From Magnimaribacter mokuoloeensis (GTDB lineage: Bacteria > Pseudomonadota > Gammaproteobacteria > Magnimaribacterales > Magnimaribacteraceae): a stretch of DNA of 64,000 nucleotides. The position numbers and the translations under genes were made by a program. The notes below the pieces were generated by a model that searched no databases, was not told the origin of the DNA, and saw only the letters and a program-made list of their open reading frames with translations. The DNA lies in contig CP151794.1 in NCBI GenBank assembly GCA_041860225.1, forward strand, positions 620,001 through 684,000, read 5' to 3'. Below are positions 43,211-52,858 of this stretch, piece after piece (within the stretch, counting starts at the first letter, position 1; each line of letters opens with the position of its first letter).

Positions 43211-44764
43211 ATGAATAGATATGAAGTAGCGATTGTTGGTAGTGGATTTTCCGGTTTAACCTCTGCCCATTATCTTAAAGAAAATGGTATTGAAGATATT
43301 TGCATCTTCGAAAAAAATAGTTCCCTTGGTGGTGTATGGAGTCATGGTGGTGTTGGTTCATATCCAGGAGCTGCTTGTGATGTCCAATCTTATACCTATC
43401 TTCCCTTTCTAGACGATACAGGTTTTATTCCTTCAAAAAGATACGTTAGTCAGCATGAAATTGCTGACTATGCAGAGATGCTAGCTGATCATTTTGATAT
43501 TAGAAAACATATAAAATTTTCCTATGAAGTAACTAAACTTGAATATTTAAAAAATGGATTTTGGAGTATCAAGGCAAAAAATTTAAACTCTAATGACGAT
43601 ATTGAATATTATGAAGCTCGGCATGTAGTTTCTGCTAATGGTCCTTTATCTACTCCAAGAATGCCTGAGCTTGGTGGCATGGAGTCTTTTCAAGGGGAAA
43701 GTTTTCACACTGCTAAATGGGATAATGACATCAATTTAAAAGGTAAAAGTGTAGGCATAATCGGTACAGGTGCATCAGCAGCACAAGTCATAACATCTAT
43801 AGCTGATGAAGTTAAGCAGTTAACTGTATTTCAAAGGACCCCGACTTGGGCAATTGAAAGGGAAGACCAGCCCACGCCTCCCGAAATAGTCGAAGCCTTC
43901 AAGGCAGGAGGTTATAGCACAAAATTAAGACACGTTGACTGGAAAAAAGAGTTACCACCTGATCCCAATATTCCTTTTACTTTTGAACAGCTTCACGATA
44001 AAAAATGGAATGCAGATGTATGTGCTCTTCTTTCTGAAAGAATTAGAAATGATGTGAAAGATCCAGAAACTGCTAAATTACTAACTCCCGACTACCCGTT
44101 TTTTTGTAAAAGAGTTCTCATCATTGACGACTATTTCACTACCTACAATAAGGATAATGTAAAACTTGTTCATGAGCCTGGAGGTGTCACAAAAATAACC
44201 GAAAAAGGTCTTGAGGTTGCTTCAGGAGCTAGTTACGAACTCGATGTGATCATATACGCAACAGGATTTGATGCTGGCCTTATCCCCTTCCCTATTATTG
44301 GCAAAAACAATGTTCTTCTATCTGAAAAGTTTGGAGCCAATGAGGATAACAACTATCAAATGATTTCTCCTGAAACACTTTGGGGTCTTCACGTAAGAGA
44401 TATGCCTAACTTTTATATGATGGTTGGACCACAGAGCTTAAATCCAGTTACTAACGTAACTTTGCTCTGCGAAGAGCAAGGTAAATATATCGCCAAACTT
44501 GTTGCAGATATGAAAAAAAATGGGAATCTATCAGTTGAGCCTACTCAAAAGTCTGTTGAAGAATGGACAGAGAAATGTAATGTCTCTTCAAATGGCAAAA
44601 TCTGGTTGCAATGCAATAACTGGTACATGAAGGGAACAAAAGACGACGAAAAAGCTGGTCGTGAAAAATCAAAAGCGATGTGGATGGAATCATATGAATC
44701 ATATCTTGAATATCTTATCGGCGAAAAAGGTGGAGCTCGTAACGAACTACTAGAAATAACATAG
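43211..44764 (+). CDS. Flavin-containing (Baeyer-Villiger-type) monooxygenase 1
   Basis: This 517-residue flavoprotein has an FAD motif GSGFSG (10-15), the BVMO fingerprint F-x-G-x-x-x-H-x-x-x-W (F160 to W170, with D171 in the last position where P or D occurs), and an NADPH motif GTGASA (185-190). Such enzymes insert oxygen into ketones to make esters or lactones, using NADPH and O2. It is followed 62 bases later by a second, different one on the same strand. Substrate unknown; the surroundings favour ketonic lipids or terpenoids. Confidence 0.88.
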   Translation: MNRYEVAIVGSGFSGLTSAHYLKENGIEDICIFEKNSSLGGVWSHGGVGSYPGAACDVQSYTYLPFLDDTGFIPSKRYVSQHEIADYAEMLADHFDIRKHIKFSYEVTKLEYLKNGFWSIKAKNLNSNDDIEYYEARHVVSANGPLSTPRMPELGGMESFQGESFHTAKWDNDINLKGKSVGIIGTGASAAQVITSIADEVKQLTVFQRTPTWAIEREDQPTPPEIVEAFKAGGYSTKLRHVDWKKELPPDPNIPFTFEQLHDKKWNADVCALLSERIRNDVKDPETAKLLTPDYPFFCKRVLIIDDYFTTYNKDNVKLVHEPGGVTKITEKGLEVASGASYELDVIIYATGFDAGLIPFPIIGKNNVLLSEKFGANEDNNYQMISPETLWGLHVRDMPNFYMMVGPQSLNPVTNVTLLCEEQGKYIAKLVADMKKNGNLSVEPTQKSVEEWTEKCNVSSNGKIWLQCNNWYMKGTKDDEKAGREKSKAMWMESYESYLEYLIGEKGGARNELLEIT

Positions 44765-44826
44765 ACTCTCGTAACAACTTTAATTTGATGTAAGATAGCT
44801 TTATCTTTAGCTATGGAGGAATAAAG

Positions 44827-46281
44827 ATGCAATCTTATGATGTTGTTATCGTCGGTGCGGGTATATCTGGAATAGGTGCAGCCTATAACTTACAAAAAAG
44901 TTGCCCCGCTAAATCTTTTACAATTTTTGAAGGTAGAGAAAATATTGGGGGTACTTGGGATTTATTCAAATATCCAGGCATTAGATCAGACTCTGATATG
45001 CATACAATGGGATTTAGATTCAAGCCTTGGACTGATCCTAAGACTATTGCCGATGGCCCATCTATCCTTAAGTATCTAAACGAAGCGGCTGATGAGAATA
45101 AACTAAGAGAAAAAATACAATTTAAGACTAAAGTTAAAACTGCACAATGGGATAGCTCTTCAGCAACTTGGAGGCTCGGGATAGAACGAGGTACAAGTGA
45201 TCAAATAGAAGATGTTTCTTGTAATGTTTTATACCTTTGTGGTGGTTACTACAACTACGATCAAGGATACCTACCTGAATTTGAGGGTTATGATGATTTC
45301 GAAGGAACAATAATTCATCCTCAAAAATGGCCGGAAGATCTTAACTATGAAAATAAGAAAGTGGTTGTCATTGGTAGTGGAGCAACAGCTGTAACAATCG
45401 TTCCTGCTATGGCTGATAAGGTTTCAAAAATAACTATGTTACAAAGATCTCCTACCTACTATATGTCAGCTCCTGACCAAAGAGCTTTCGATGGTTTCAT
45501 AAAAAAAGTTACAACTGACAAATTAGGTTACTTTTTAATTAGATGGAAAAATATTCTACTGGGTAGATTCTTTGTATCTCAGATTAAAAATAAACCTGAG
45601 AAATGGAAGAACTTTTTAATCAATGGGGTGAAAGAACACTTGGGTGAAGACTACGATATAGAAAAACATTTCACACCTAAATACAAACCATGGGATCAAA
45701 GACTATGCTTCGTTCCAAATGGAGATATGTTTGAAGCTATAAATAGCGGTAAGGCAGAAGTAGTCACTGACACGATTGATAAATTTACCAAAGATGGAAT
45801 TTTATTAAATTCAGGAGAAGTTATTGATGCCGATATTATTGTTACTGCCACAGGTCTCAATATGCAACTGTTAAATGGTATAGACATAACGATTGATAAT
45901 CAGAAATTGGATATTTCCGAGCGCATTCAATATAAAACTATGATGTTTAGCGATGTGCCAAACTTAATTGCAACATTTGGATATACCACTGCTTCGTGGA
46001 CTTTGGGTGCAGATCTTACCAGTGAATATGCATGCAAATTAATTAATCTAATGGACTCAAAGGGAATGGATTATTTTTATCCTGAAGCTGGGCCTGATGT
46101 TGAAGGCAAAGGAGATTTCTTAGATTTAAATTCTGGATATATTCAAAGGGTTGCAGACAAACTACCTAAGCAAGGTTCTAGAGATCCTTGGATAAATACT
46201 CAGAATTATCTAAAAGATTTATTTCAAGTGAGATTTAAAAGTATCGAAGATTCTGATCTGAAATTTAAGAAGGCTAGTTAA
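44827..46281 (+). CDS. Flavin-containing (Baeyer-Villiger-type) monooxygenase 2
   Basis: This 484-residue protein has an FAD motif GAGISG (10-15), the BVMO fingerprint F158-x-G160-x-x-x-H164-x-x-x-W168-P169 and a second glycine motif GSGATA around residue 182. It has its own strong ribosome site (GGAGG) 7 bases before ATG 44827. It is clearly divergent from its neighbour, closer to the EthA-type and steroid/cyclohexanone-type groups. The last 8 bases overlap the convergent epimerase-like gene. Confidence 0.88.
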   Translation: MQSYDVVIVGAGISGIGAAYNLQKSCPAKSFTIFEGRENIGGTWDLFKYPGIRSDSDMHTMGFRFKPWTDPKTIADGPSILKYLNEAADENKLREKIQFKTKVKTAQWDSSSATWRLGIERGTSDQIEDVSCNVLYLCGGYYNYDQGYLPEFEGYDDFEGTIIHPQKWPEDLNYENKKVVVIGSGATAVTIVPAMADKVSKITMLQRSPTYYMSAPDQRAFDGFIKKVTTDKLGYFLIRWKNILLGRFFVSQIKNKPEKWKNFLINGVKEHLGEDYDIEKHFTPKYKPWDQRLCFVPNGDMFEAINSGKAEVVTDTIDKFTKDGILLNSGEVIDADIIVTATGLNMQLLNGIDITIDNQKLDISERIQYKTMMFSDVPNLIATFGYTTASWTLGADLTSEYACKLINLMDSKGMDYFYPEAGPDVEGKGDFLDLNSGYIQRVADKLPKQGSRDPWINTQNYLKDLFQVRFKSIEDSDLKFKKAS

Positions 46282-46948
46282 TTTTTTTGGTCTTGAAGTC
46301 TTCAAATTGGTAAATTGTTTTACCTTTACTAACACCTGAAAGTGTTTGAAGCGTGTAAGCAAGATCTTCTGCTTTAACACTGCGATATTTTTTTGCAGAA
46401 CCTATAAGTAATGGATCAATTAACCTTGGCTGTATTATCTGACCTATAGCTTCAGCAAACCTTTTCTCTTCCCTCTCTCCAATAAGTAGACCAGGTCTAT
46501 AAATAGATAAAGATTGAAATGGTAAAGAAGAAATCATTTCTTCTACTTCGCCCTTACACTTTAAGTAAAAGTTATTTGATTTAGAATCTGCCCCGATGGA
46601 TGTAACAACTGACAAATTAGGAACACTGGCTTTAGAAGCAGCTTCAGCAATGGAGAATGAATAATCTACATCAACTTTCCTGAAACTTTCTTTAGATCCA
46701 GCTCTATTGATTGTAGTCCCTAGACAAATAAAAACATCTGTAACATTTTTAAACAATTCTTCAAAAGACTCTTTCTTATCGAAGTCTACTATTTCGTATA
46801 TCACTTGCTGATTCTCAGAAAAGTATTCATTGCGAGTCAGTGCAATAACCTCTACATCCGATTTAGCTAATTCTTTTACTAGCAAATTCCCAATTAACCC
46901 TGTTGAACCGGCAACTAAACAAATTCTTTTGGTAGGTTCTACTTCCAA
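46274..46948 (-). CDS. NAD(P)-binding epimerase-like protein (atypical SDR, TIP30/NmrA-like)
   Basis: This 224-residue Rossmann protein starts with CLVAGSTGLIGNLLVKEL (a GxxGxxG nucleotide-binding loop). The CLGTTINRAGSKE and SVVTSIGADSKSN segments resemble the HTATIP2/TIP30-like atypical SDR family. The usual YxxxK pair is not evident in a classical form. The start overlaps the end of the acyl-CoA synthetase gene upstream on the same strand by 10 bases, indicating a coupled pair. Substrate unknown. Confidence 0.78.
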   Translation of the reverse strand: MEVEPTKRICLVAGSTGLIGNLLVKELAKSDVEVIALTRNEYFSENQQVIYEIVDFDKKESFEELFKNVTDVFICLGTTINRAGSKESFRKVDVDYSFSIAEAASKASVPNLSVVTSIGADSKSNNFYLKCKGEVEEMISSLPFQSLSIYRPGLLIGEREEKRFAEAIGQIIQPRLIDPLLIGSAKKYRSVKAEDLAYTLQTLSGVSKGKTIYQFEDFKTKKIN

Positions 46949-48474
46949 TACTTATCTTTGAGAAGTCTTTTATATAATTTGCCGGTAGGATGTCGAGGTA
47001 GCTCTTCTTCAAAGTCTATACTTCTAGGACTCTTTATAGAAGATATATTCTCTTTACAGTAGGCTATCAATTCTGCTTCTAATGCGGGACCTGCTTCGCT
47101 TAGATCAGCAGGCTGGACAACTGCTTTAACCTCTTCTCCCATTTCTTCATTTGGCACACCAAAAACAGCAACATCTGCAACTTTAGGATGCATAACTAGT
47201 AAATCTTCTGTTTCCTTCGGATAAATATTTACACCTCCAGAAATAATCATGAATGATTTTCTGTCTGTGAGATACAAAAAACCGTCTTCATCAAGATACC
47301 CAACATCTCCTAAAGAGCTATAACCTTGCTCTGTCATGGCACTTTTAGTCTTTTCTTCATCATTGTGATATTCGAAAGTTGTTGCAGTTTCTCCTCCAAA
47401 ATATACTCCCCCTACTTCACCGACAGGAAGCTCCTCACCATCATCATCTAATATATGTAAAGTACCAAAAAGTGGCCTGCCTACGCTGCCTTTATGTTCA
47501 AGCCACTCTTGTGAGTTGATCATTGTTATGCCGTTGTATTCAGTCCCAGCATAATATTCATGAAGTATCGGGCCCCACCAATCTATCATTTGTTCTTTAA
47601 CTGCGACAGGACAGGGAGCTGCTGCGTGTATAGCTACCTGATGACTAGACAAGTCATATTGAGTTCTGATTGATGGATCAACTTTAAGAAATCTTACAAA
47701 CATTGTGGGAACCCATTGAGAGTGAGTAACCTTATATTTCTCAATAGACTCTAAAGCTTTCTCTTCATCAAATTTTTCTAAAATTATTGAAGTTCCTCCT
47801 GCGGCTAAGAATCCAGTATTAAAATTCAGAGGTGCTGCGTGATATAAGGGTGCAGGAGAAAGATAGATACTCTCTTCACCAGCTCCATACAATAAAAGCA
47901 CTCTAGCAAGACCAGGATCTTCTTCGCCTGGTTCATAAGGTAAGGGTGTAAGCGGTAGTTCACGCTTGACTCCTTTAGGTTTACCTGTAGTGCCCGAGGA
48001 ATAAAGCATAGATCCTCCTTGGCACTCGTCCTCAATAACATCTTTGGACATTCCTTCTATAGCTTGTTCATAAGATTCATATCCATCTGTATCACCATCA
48101 AGCATAAATTTATGGACTCCATCCAATACTTTATTTAGGTCTTTTGCTGTCTCTTCCAAGAATTTGGAAGTTATTAGGATTTGCGCTTCGCAATCCTTAA
48201 CTATGTATTCAACTTCAGAAGGTTGTAATCTCCAGCTAATAGTTGTGTATCGAAGGCCACTCCTCCATGCTGCAAAGATAATAGGAAAAAAGAGAAAATG
48301 GTTCTCCAGCATTATCGCTATTGAGTCTCCAGGCTTAAGTCCCAAAGATCGAAATAAATGAGCTCCTTGATTCGAAAGTTCATTTAATTCTCCATGGGTG
48401 ATTACCTTTTCACTACCTGCCATTATAACTGCAGGTTTATCAGGAAATTTTTTTCCATTTACTCCTGGATGCAT
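46939..48474 (-). CDS. Acyl-CoA synthetase (AMP-binding ligase)
   Basis: This 511-residue ANL-superfamily ligase has the P-loop-like YSSGTTGKPKG (158-168), an AGTEYNG adenine-binding segment, GDVGYLDEDGFLYLTDR and a C-terminal PTGKLYKR with the adenylation lysine K499. It activates a carboxylic acid (fatty, steroidal or aromatic) to its CoA thioester. It resembles the FadD13/FadD3-like group of medium-length, membrane-free ligases. It faces the ketoacyl synthase/acyl-CoA dehydrogenase operon across an 85-base divergent gap. Confidence 0.87.
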   Translation of the reverse strand: MHPGVNGKKFPDKPAVIMAGSEKVITHGELNELSNQGAHLFRSLGLKPGDSIAIMLENHFLFFPIIFAAWRSGLRYTTISWRLQPSEVEYIVKDCEAQILITSKFLEETAKDLNKVLDGVHKFMLDGDTDGYESYEQAIEGMSKDVIEDECQGGSMLYSSGTTGKPKGVKRELPLTPLPYEPGEEDPGLARVLLLYGAGEESIYLSPAPLYHAAPLNFNTGFLAAGGTSIILEKFDEEKALESIEKYKVTHSQWVPTMFVRFLKVDPSIRTQYDLSSHQVAIHAAAPCPVAVKEQMIDWWGPILHEYYAGTEYNGITMINSQEWLEHKGSVGRPLFGTLHILDDDGEELPVGEVGGVYFGGETATTFEYHNDEEKTKSAMTEQGYSSLGDVGYLDEDGFLYLTDRKSFMIISGGVNIYPKETEDLLVMHPKVADVAVFGVPNEEMGEEVKAVVQPADLSEAGPALEAELIAYCKENISSIKSPRSIDFEEELPRHPTGKLYKRLLKDKYWK

Positions 48475-48559
48475 AACTTCTCCCTTGTTATATATTTAAA
48501 AATTTCATAGATATTGCCATACAATGTTATTTTAAGTAAGACTAATATTACAAAATTAA

Positions 48560-50302
48560 ATGAATTCAAAATCATTAGCATTAATTACCGGTTTCGGAGG
48601 AATAAACTCGGCCGGAAGAAGTTCATCTCATCTGTCATATAAAAATTTAATTTATAACTCTTTAAATGAAAAAGAACAGTTAGAGGTACTTCAAGATCTT
48701 GCTGTTTTACAGGGAAAAATAGAACCTTTAGGAAGAAATTGGGAAACAATTTCTGGAGATAATATAGACCTGAAGAGCTTTCTACTTGAGAACGCAACTC
48801 AAATCAGAAAAGACACTATGGTTCGTAAGCTTGATGCCGATACATATGATAAAGATGGGATCATTCTTGATCAAATAAAAGCAAGTGCGGCAGGCCAACT
48901 TCCAAGCGGATTTGATCCATCTAGCCTCTATCCTGCAAGACAACATCCCAAGGCTCTCCAAATGACAGTTTTTGGTATGGGCGATGCTTTAGGTCAACTA
49001 GGAATAAATTGGAAAGCAGTCATGGATAAAATCTCACCAGATGAGGTAGCTGTTTTTAGTGGTGCAGCCATAGGTCAACTAGATTCTTATGGTTTTGGAG
49101 GGCTCATGCAGTCTCGTATAAAAGGCTCAAGAGCAAGCTCCAAAAATCTTGCATTGGGGCTAGTTGAAATGTCGGCTGACTTTATCAATGCTTATATTTT
49201 AGGAAGTGTTGGAAGAACGGGTCATAGTGTAGGTGCTTGTGCAACATTCTTATATAACCTGCAAATGGGAAAAGAAGCTATTGAATCAGGTTCAGCTAAA
49301 GTGGTTGTGGTTGGAGGTGCAGAGGCTCCAATTACACCAGAAATTGTGGATGGGTTTTATGCTATGAGTGCTTTATCTGATGATAAAAGAATGATAGAGC
49401 TTCAAGCACAAAATAACGAAGATATATCCAATGGCCCAATACAAGAAAAAGCATGCCGTCCTTTCGGAAATAATGTGGGAATGGTTCTGGGAGAATCAGC
49501 CCAATTTGTTATTTTAATGGAAGACTCATTAGCAGTAGATTTAGGAGCGAAAATATATGGAACTGTAGCTTCTGTTTCATCTCATTCTGATGGCTTTAAA
49601 AGTTCTATAAGTGGTCCTGGAATTGGTAATTATATTACTGTAGCAAAATGTGTGTCTGAAGCAGAAAAGATATTGGGCTTAAAGAAAGTCAGAAATAATA
49701 GCTTTGTACATGCACATGGAACTGGTACACCTGCTAATAGAACAACTGAATCACATATACTCAATGAGATAGCTTCTACATATGGAATTAAGTCTTGGCC
49801 CGTTACTGGAATTAAATCTTATCTTGGTCATAGCATGGCTCCTGCTTCAGGTGATCAATTGGTAACAGCACTGGGCACTTGGAACAAAGGTGTTATACCT
49901 GGAATCCACTCTACGGAGGCAATAGCTGATGACGTATTCAATGATAATTTAGATATTTTGCTAGAAAACAAAGTAGAGGAAAAAAATTATTACAGTGCTG
50001 CTTTTTTGAATGCTAAAGGATTTGGTGGGAACAATGCATCAGCAATGATTCTTTCTCCTGTTGAATCAGAAGATCTTTTAGAACAGAAGTATTCAAAAAG
50101 TAAAATGGCAAATTATCGTTCTAAAGCTCAAGAAACTATGCAAAAGTCTTCTCTGCATAATAAGCAAAGTTTGAAAGGTAACTACAACGTCGTTTATAAA
50201 TTCAATGAAAATGTTCTTCAAGGCGAGACAGATCTAACAATAGAAAGAGGGAAAATAAAACTTAAAAGTTTTAAGAATGCTATCAATTTAAAGAGGAAGT
50301 AA
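48560..50302 (+). CDS. Beta-ketoacyl-ACP synthase, large FabY-like form
   Basis: This 580-residue thiolase-fold enzyme has the KAS catalytic set: C227 (GACAT), H386 (HAHGTGT) and H424 (SYLGHS), a condensing KAS I/II-type triad. It is much longer than FabB/FabF (about 410), with a roughly 80-residue N-terminal extension and a C-terminal tail, a layout I associate with FabY of Pseudomonas. It would condense acyl and malonyl units. It leads an operon with an acyl-CoA dehydrogenase 1 base downstream, an odd mix of synthesis and degradation. Confidence 0.8.
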   Translation: MNSKSLALITGFGGINSAGRSSSHLSYKNLIYNSLNEKEQLEVLQDLAVLQGKIEPLGRNWETISGDNIDLKSFLLENATQIRKDTMVRKLDADTYDKDGIILDQIKASAAGQLPSGFDPSSLYPARQHPKALQMTVFGMGDALGQLGINWKAVMDKISPDEVAVFSGAAIGQLDSYGFGGLMQSRIKGSRASSKNLALGLVEMSADFINAYILGSVGRTGHSVGACATFLYNLQMGKEAIESGSAKVVVVGGAEAPITPEIVDGFYAMSALSDDKRMIELQAQNNEDISNGPIQEKACRPFGNNVGMVLGESAQFVILMEDSLAVDLGAKIYGTVASVSSHSDGFKSSISGPGIGNYITVAKCVSEAEKILGLKKVRNNSFVHAHGTGTPANRTTESHILNEIASTYGIKSWPVTGIKSYLGHSMAPASGDQLVTALGTWNKGVIPGIHSTEAIADDVFNDNLDILLENKVEEKNYYSAAFLNAKGFGGNNASAMILSPVESEDLLEQKYSKSKMANYRSKAQETMQKSSLHNKQSLKGNYNVVYKFNENVLQGETDLTIERGKIKLKSFKNAINLKRK

Positions 50303-50303
50303 A

Positions 50304-51512
50304 ATGGAAAAAAATTGGCAAGAAGTCAGAAAAGAAGTCAAAAAATTTGTTGAGGAAGAAGTTTATCCTGCCGAGCCTGCGCTGCAAAAAAGAGACGAAG
50401 AATCAAAAAAAATAATGGCCGATCTAATGCAAAAGGCAAAAGATCAGTCTTTATGGGCGCTAGGTCATCCTAAAGATATTGGAGGAGAAGGCATGCCCTT
50501 TATGGAGTATGTCTACATTAATGAAGTTGTAGGAAGATCTTCAAGCGCAATGGTTGCGCTGGGTACTCATTCTCTTCAAGACTCAATCATGCTTAGGGAA
50601 TATGCTTCAGAAAAATGGAGAGATAGGTATCTTGAGCCCTTAGTGCAAGGTGAAATTTTTCCGAGTTTTGGTATGACTGAACCCGATGTTTCTAGTTCTG
50701 ACCCAACGCAATTAGAGACTACAGCTGTATTAGAAGGAGATGAATGGGTTATTAACGGAAAGAAGTGGTTTACGAGTGGTGCTGCGGGAGCAGCCTATAC
50801 AACTGTAATGTGCAAAACAGAGGTGGACGTTCCAAGTCATGGAGCTTTCAGTATGATTATTGTGCCAACAGACAACCCTGGATATAAGATCTTAAGAGAA
50901 ACACCTGTCTTGGGTATGCAAGGAGGTCATGGAGGTCATTACGAAGTGGCATATGAAAATGTACGAGTACCTAAAGAAAATCTTCTAGGCCCCAGAGGAC
51001 AAGGTTTCATAATAGCCCAAAGAAGATTAGGTCCTGGTCGCATATTCCATTGCATGAGGTGGCTTGGTCAGGCTCAAAGAGCCTTTGACTTAATGTGTCT
51101 CAGGCTTCATGAAAGAGAGGCTTTTGGCAGTCCATTGGCCGATAAACAACTTATGCAAAAATTTGTATTTGATAGTGCATGTGAAATTCAAGCTAGCAGG
51201 CAATTAACATTAGATGCTGCAAAAAGAATTGATCAAGGAGATGATGCTCGCATTGAGATTGGTATGATCAAAGTTGTAGGGGCAAGCATGTTACATAATG
51301 TAATTGATAGAGCCATTCAAGTGCACGGAGCTAAAGGACTTACCGATGACACTCCCCTAAGTCAAATGTACAGACACGCAAGAGAAGCTAGGATTTATGA
51401 TGGACCTGACGAAGTTCATGTTCAGTCTGTTGCGAGAAGAATATTAAAAAATTATCAAAATAATGGAGCAGGTTGGGATTTTGGTGAAAGGGATGCAAGC
51501 TTGATAGACTAA
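50304..51512 (+). CDS. Acyl-CoA dehydrogenase (ACAD10/11-like)
   Basis: This 402-residue flavoprotein has PSFGMTEPDVSSSDP and the substrate-binding WFTSGA loop, then QVHGAKGLTDDTPL and REARIYDGPDEVH. In short/medium-chain enzymes the last block has YEG with the catalytic glutamate; here it reads YDG, as in ACAD10/11-type proteins. It dehydrogenates acyl-CoA thioesters at the alpha-beta position, passing electrons to ETF. In ACAD10/11 the kinase-like domain is fused to the dehydrogenase, and here the neighbouring gene supplies it separately. RBS AGAGGAAG precedes the ATG. Confidence 0.88.
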   Translation: MEKNWQEVRKEVKKFVEEEVYPAEPALQKRDEESKKIMADLMQKAKDQSLWALGHPKDIGGEGMPFMEYVYINEVVGRSSSAMVALGTHSLQDSIMLREYASEKWRDRYLEPLVQGEIFPSFGMTEPDVSSSDPTQLETTAVLEGDEWVINGKKWFTSGAAGAAYTTVMCKTEVDVPSHGAFSMIIVPTDNPGYKILRETPVLGMQGGHGGHYEVAYENVRVPKENLLGPRGQGFIIAQRRLGPGRIFHCMRWLGQAQRAFDLMCLRLHEREAFGSPLADKQLMQKFVFDSACEIQASRQLTLDAAKRIDQGDDARIEIGMIKVVGASMLHNVIDRAIQVHGAKGLTDDTPLSQMYRHAREARIYDGPDEVHVQSVARRILKNYQNNGAGWDFGERDASLID

Positions 51513-52496
51513 ATGAGTCAAGATTTAGAAAAAGTTTTAACTCAAAAACTCAGCGAAGAGTCTATTGCAGGCGAAATCTTCAATCTTGAACCTTTAACAG
51601 GTGGAGCCTCTAAAGAAATTTGGAAATTTGAGTTAAAAACAAAAGCACAAACAGAAAAATACATACTCAGAAGAGGTTCTGGAATCGAGGGACCTCTTGC
51701 GATAAAAACTTCGGATGAAGCAAAAATCCAAAAAATAGTTAAAAGTCTAGGGGCATCTGTACCAGAGATAGTTAGTGTCTCTTCCCTCGAAGAACCTCTA
51801 GGTGACGCTTACATAATGAAATTTGTAGAAGGAGAATCAATAGCTAGGAAGATACTTAGAGATGATGAATATAAGAATGCCTTGAAGAATTTAGCTTTTG
51901 AATGTGGAGAATCCATTGCAAAAATACATCAAGCAGACATCAGCGAATTTCCTTTCCTTCCCAGAAAGTCTGTTTCCGATCAAATTAATGATCTTTACAA
52001 TACTTATGTCTCGTTTAATCAACATTCCCCTGTCTTTGAATATACCTATTTATGGCTTAAAGAACAGAGCTTTGGAGAAATAAATAACTCCCTTGTTCAT
52101 GGCGACTTTCGATTAGGAAATATCATAGTAAGTCAGATGGGGCTTGAATCAATTATAGACTGGGAATTAGCTCACATAGGAAATCCATTACAAGATTTAG
52201 GATGGATCTGCGGAAATTCCTGGCGTTTTGGAAATACGGATAAAGTAGTAGGTGGTTTCGGTAACATAGAGGATCTTCTTGATGGATATAACTCCATAAG
52301 CGAATATAAAGTTGATACAAAAACTGTGAGAGCCTGGCAAGTCTTTGGAACCTTTAGATGGGGAGTAATTTGTTTGATACAAGCCTCAGCTCATTTAACT
52401 GGATCCGTAAACTCAGTTGAGAAAGCTGCAATTGGCAGAAGAGTCTCCGAAACTGAAATTGATATAGTGGATTTACTTTTTTTAGGAGGTAAATAG
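51513..52496 (+). CDS. APH-fold phosphotransferase (ACAD10/11 kinase-domain-like)
   Basis: This 327-residue kinase-fold protein has the HGD catalytic loop (VHGDFRLGN, H196, D198, N203) and IIDWELA (D216), the DFG equivalent. Its surrounding sequence (LAHIGNPLQDLGW) is typical of the acyl-CoA-dehydrogenase-linked APH group rather than aminoglycoside-resistance enzymes. It is likely to phosphorylate a hydroxylated acyl substrate before dehydration, as proposed for 4-hydroxyacyl-CoA catabolism by ACAD10/11. It starts directly after the dehydrogenase stop. Confidence 0.85.
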   Translation: MSQDLEKVLTQKLSEESIAGEIFNLEPLTGGASKEIWKFELKTKAQTEKYILRRGSGIEGPLAIKTSDEAKIQKIVKSLGASVPEIVSVSSLEEPLGDAYIMKFVEGESIARKILRDDEYKNALKNLAFECGESIAKIHQADISEFPFLPRKSVSDQINDLYNTYVSFNQHSPVFEYTYLWLKEQSFGEINNSLVHGDFRLGNIIVSQMGLESIIDWELAHIGNPLQDLGWICGNSWRFGNTDKVVGGFGNIEDLLDGYNSISEYKVDTKTVRAWQVFGTFRWGVICLIQASAHLTGSVNSVEKAAIGRRVSETEIDIVDLLFLGGK

Positions 52497-52858
52497 TGAT
52501 CTTTGATAGGCCGAGTAGTGTTGAATTATTAAAAGCAGTTAGCTTTTTCTTAGATGAGAAAATAAAGAAGGAGGTTCCTCCTCATTTAGCCTTTAAGCTT
52601 AGAATTGTAGAAAATGTGTTAAAGATAGTCTGCCGAGAAATAGAACATGGTGATGCCTTGTCAGAGGAAGTCATTAACGACCTTAAGAAATTAATAAATA
52701 GTGATATTGCTAGCTTGGAAGACTTGGCTAATCTAATTAAGGAACAAAAGATCGATCTAGAAGATCAAGACTTACAAAATATTCTAGTTAAACTATCTAA
52801 AAACAAAATTGCAGTAGATAATCCTAACTATTCAACTTACAAAAAATTACTCGACTGA
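52496..52858 (+). CDS. DUF6285 domain protein
   Basis: This 120-residue helical protein matches the layout I know as DUF6285 (FDRPSSVELLKAVSFFLDEKI at the start), commonly found beside APH-fold and acyl-CoA dehydrogenase genes. Its biochemical function is unknown to me. The GTG start overlaps the upstream TAG by one base (TAGTG), so it is translationally coupled. Its end overlaps the convergent SDR gene by 12 bases. Confidence 0.78.
   Translation: MIFDRPSSVELLKAVSFFLDEKIKKEVPPHLAFKLRIVENVLKIVCREIEHGDALSEEVINDLKKLINSDIASLEDLANLIKEQKIDLEDQDLQNILVKLSKNKIAVDNPNYSTYKKLLD

Noticed and set aside
51513..52496. Aminoglycoside-resistance phosphotransferase
   Set aside because: The HGD kinase motif is present, but the sequence context and neighbours match the acyl-CoA dehydrogenase-linked group, not resistance enzymes.
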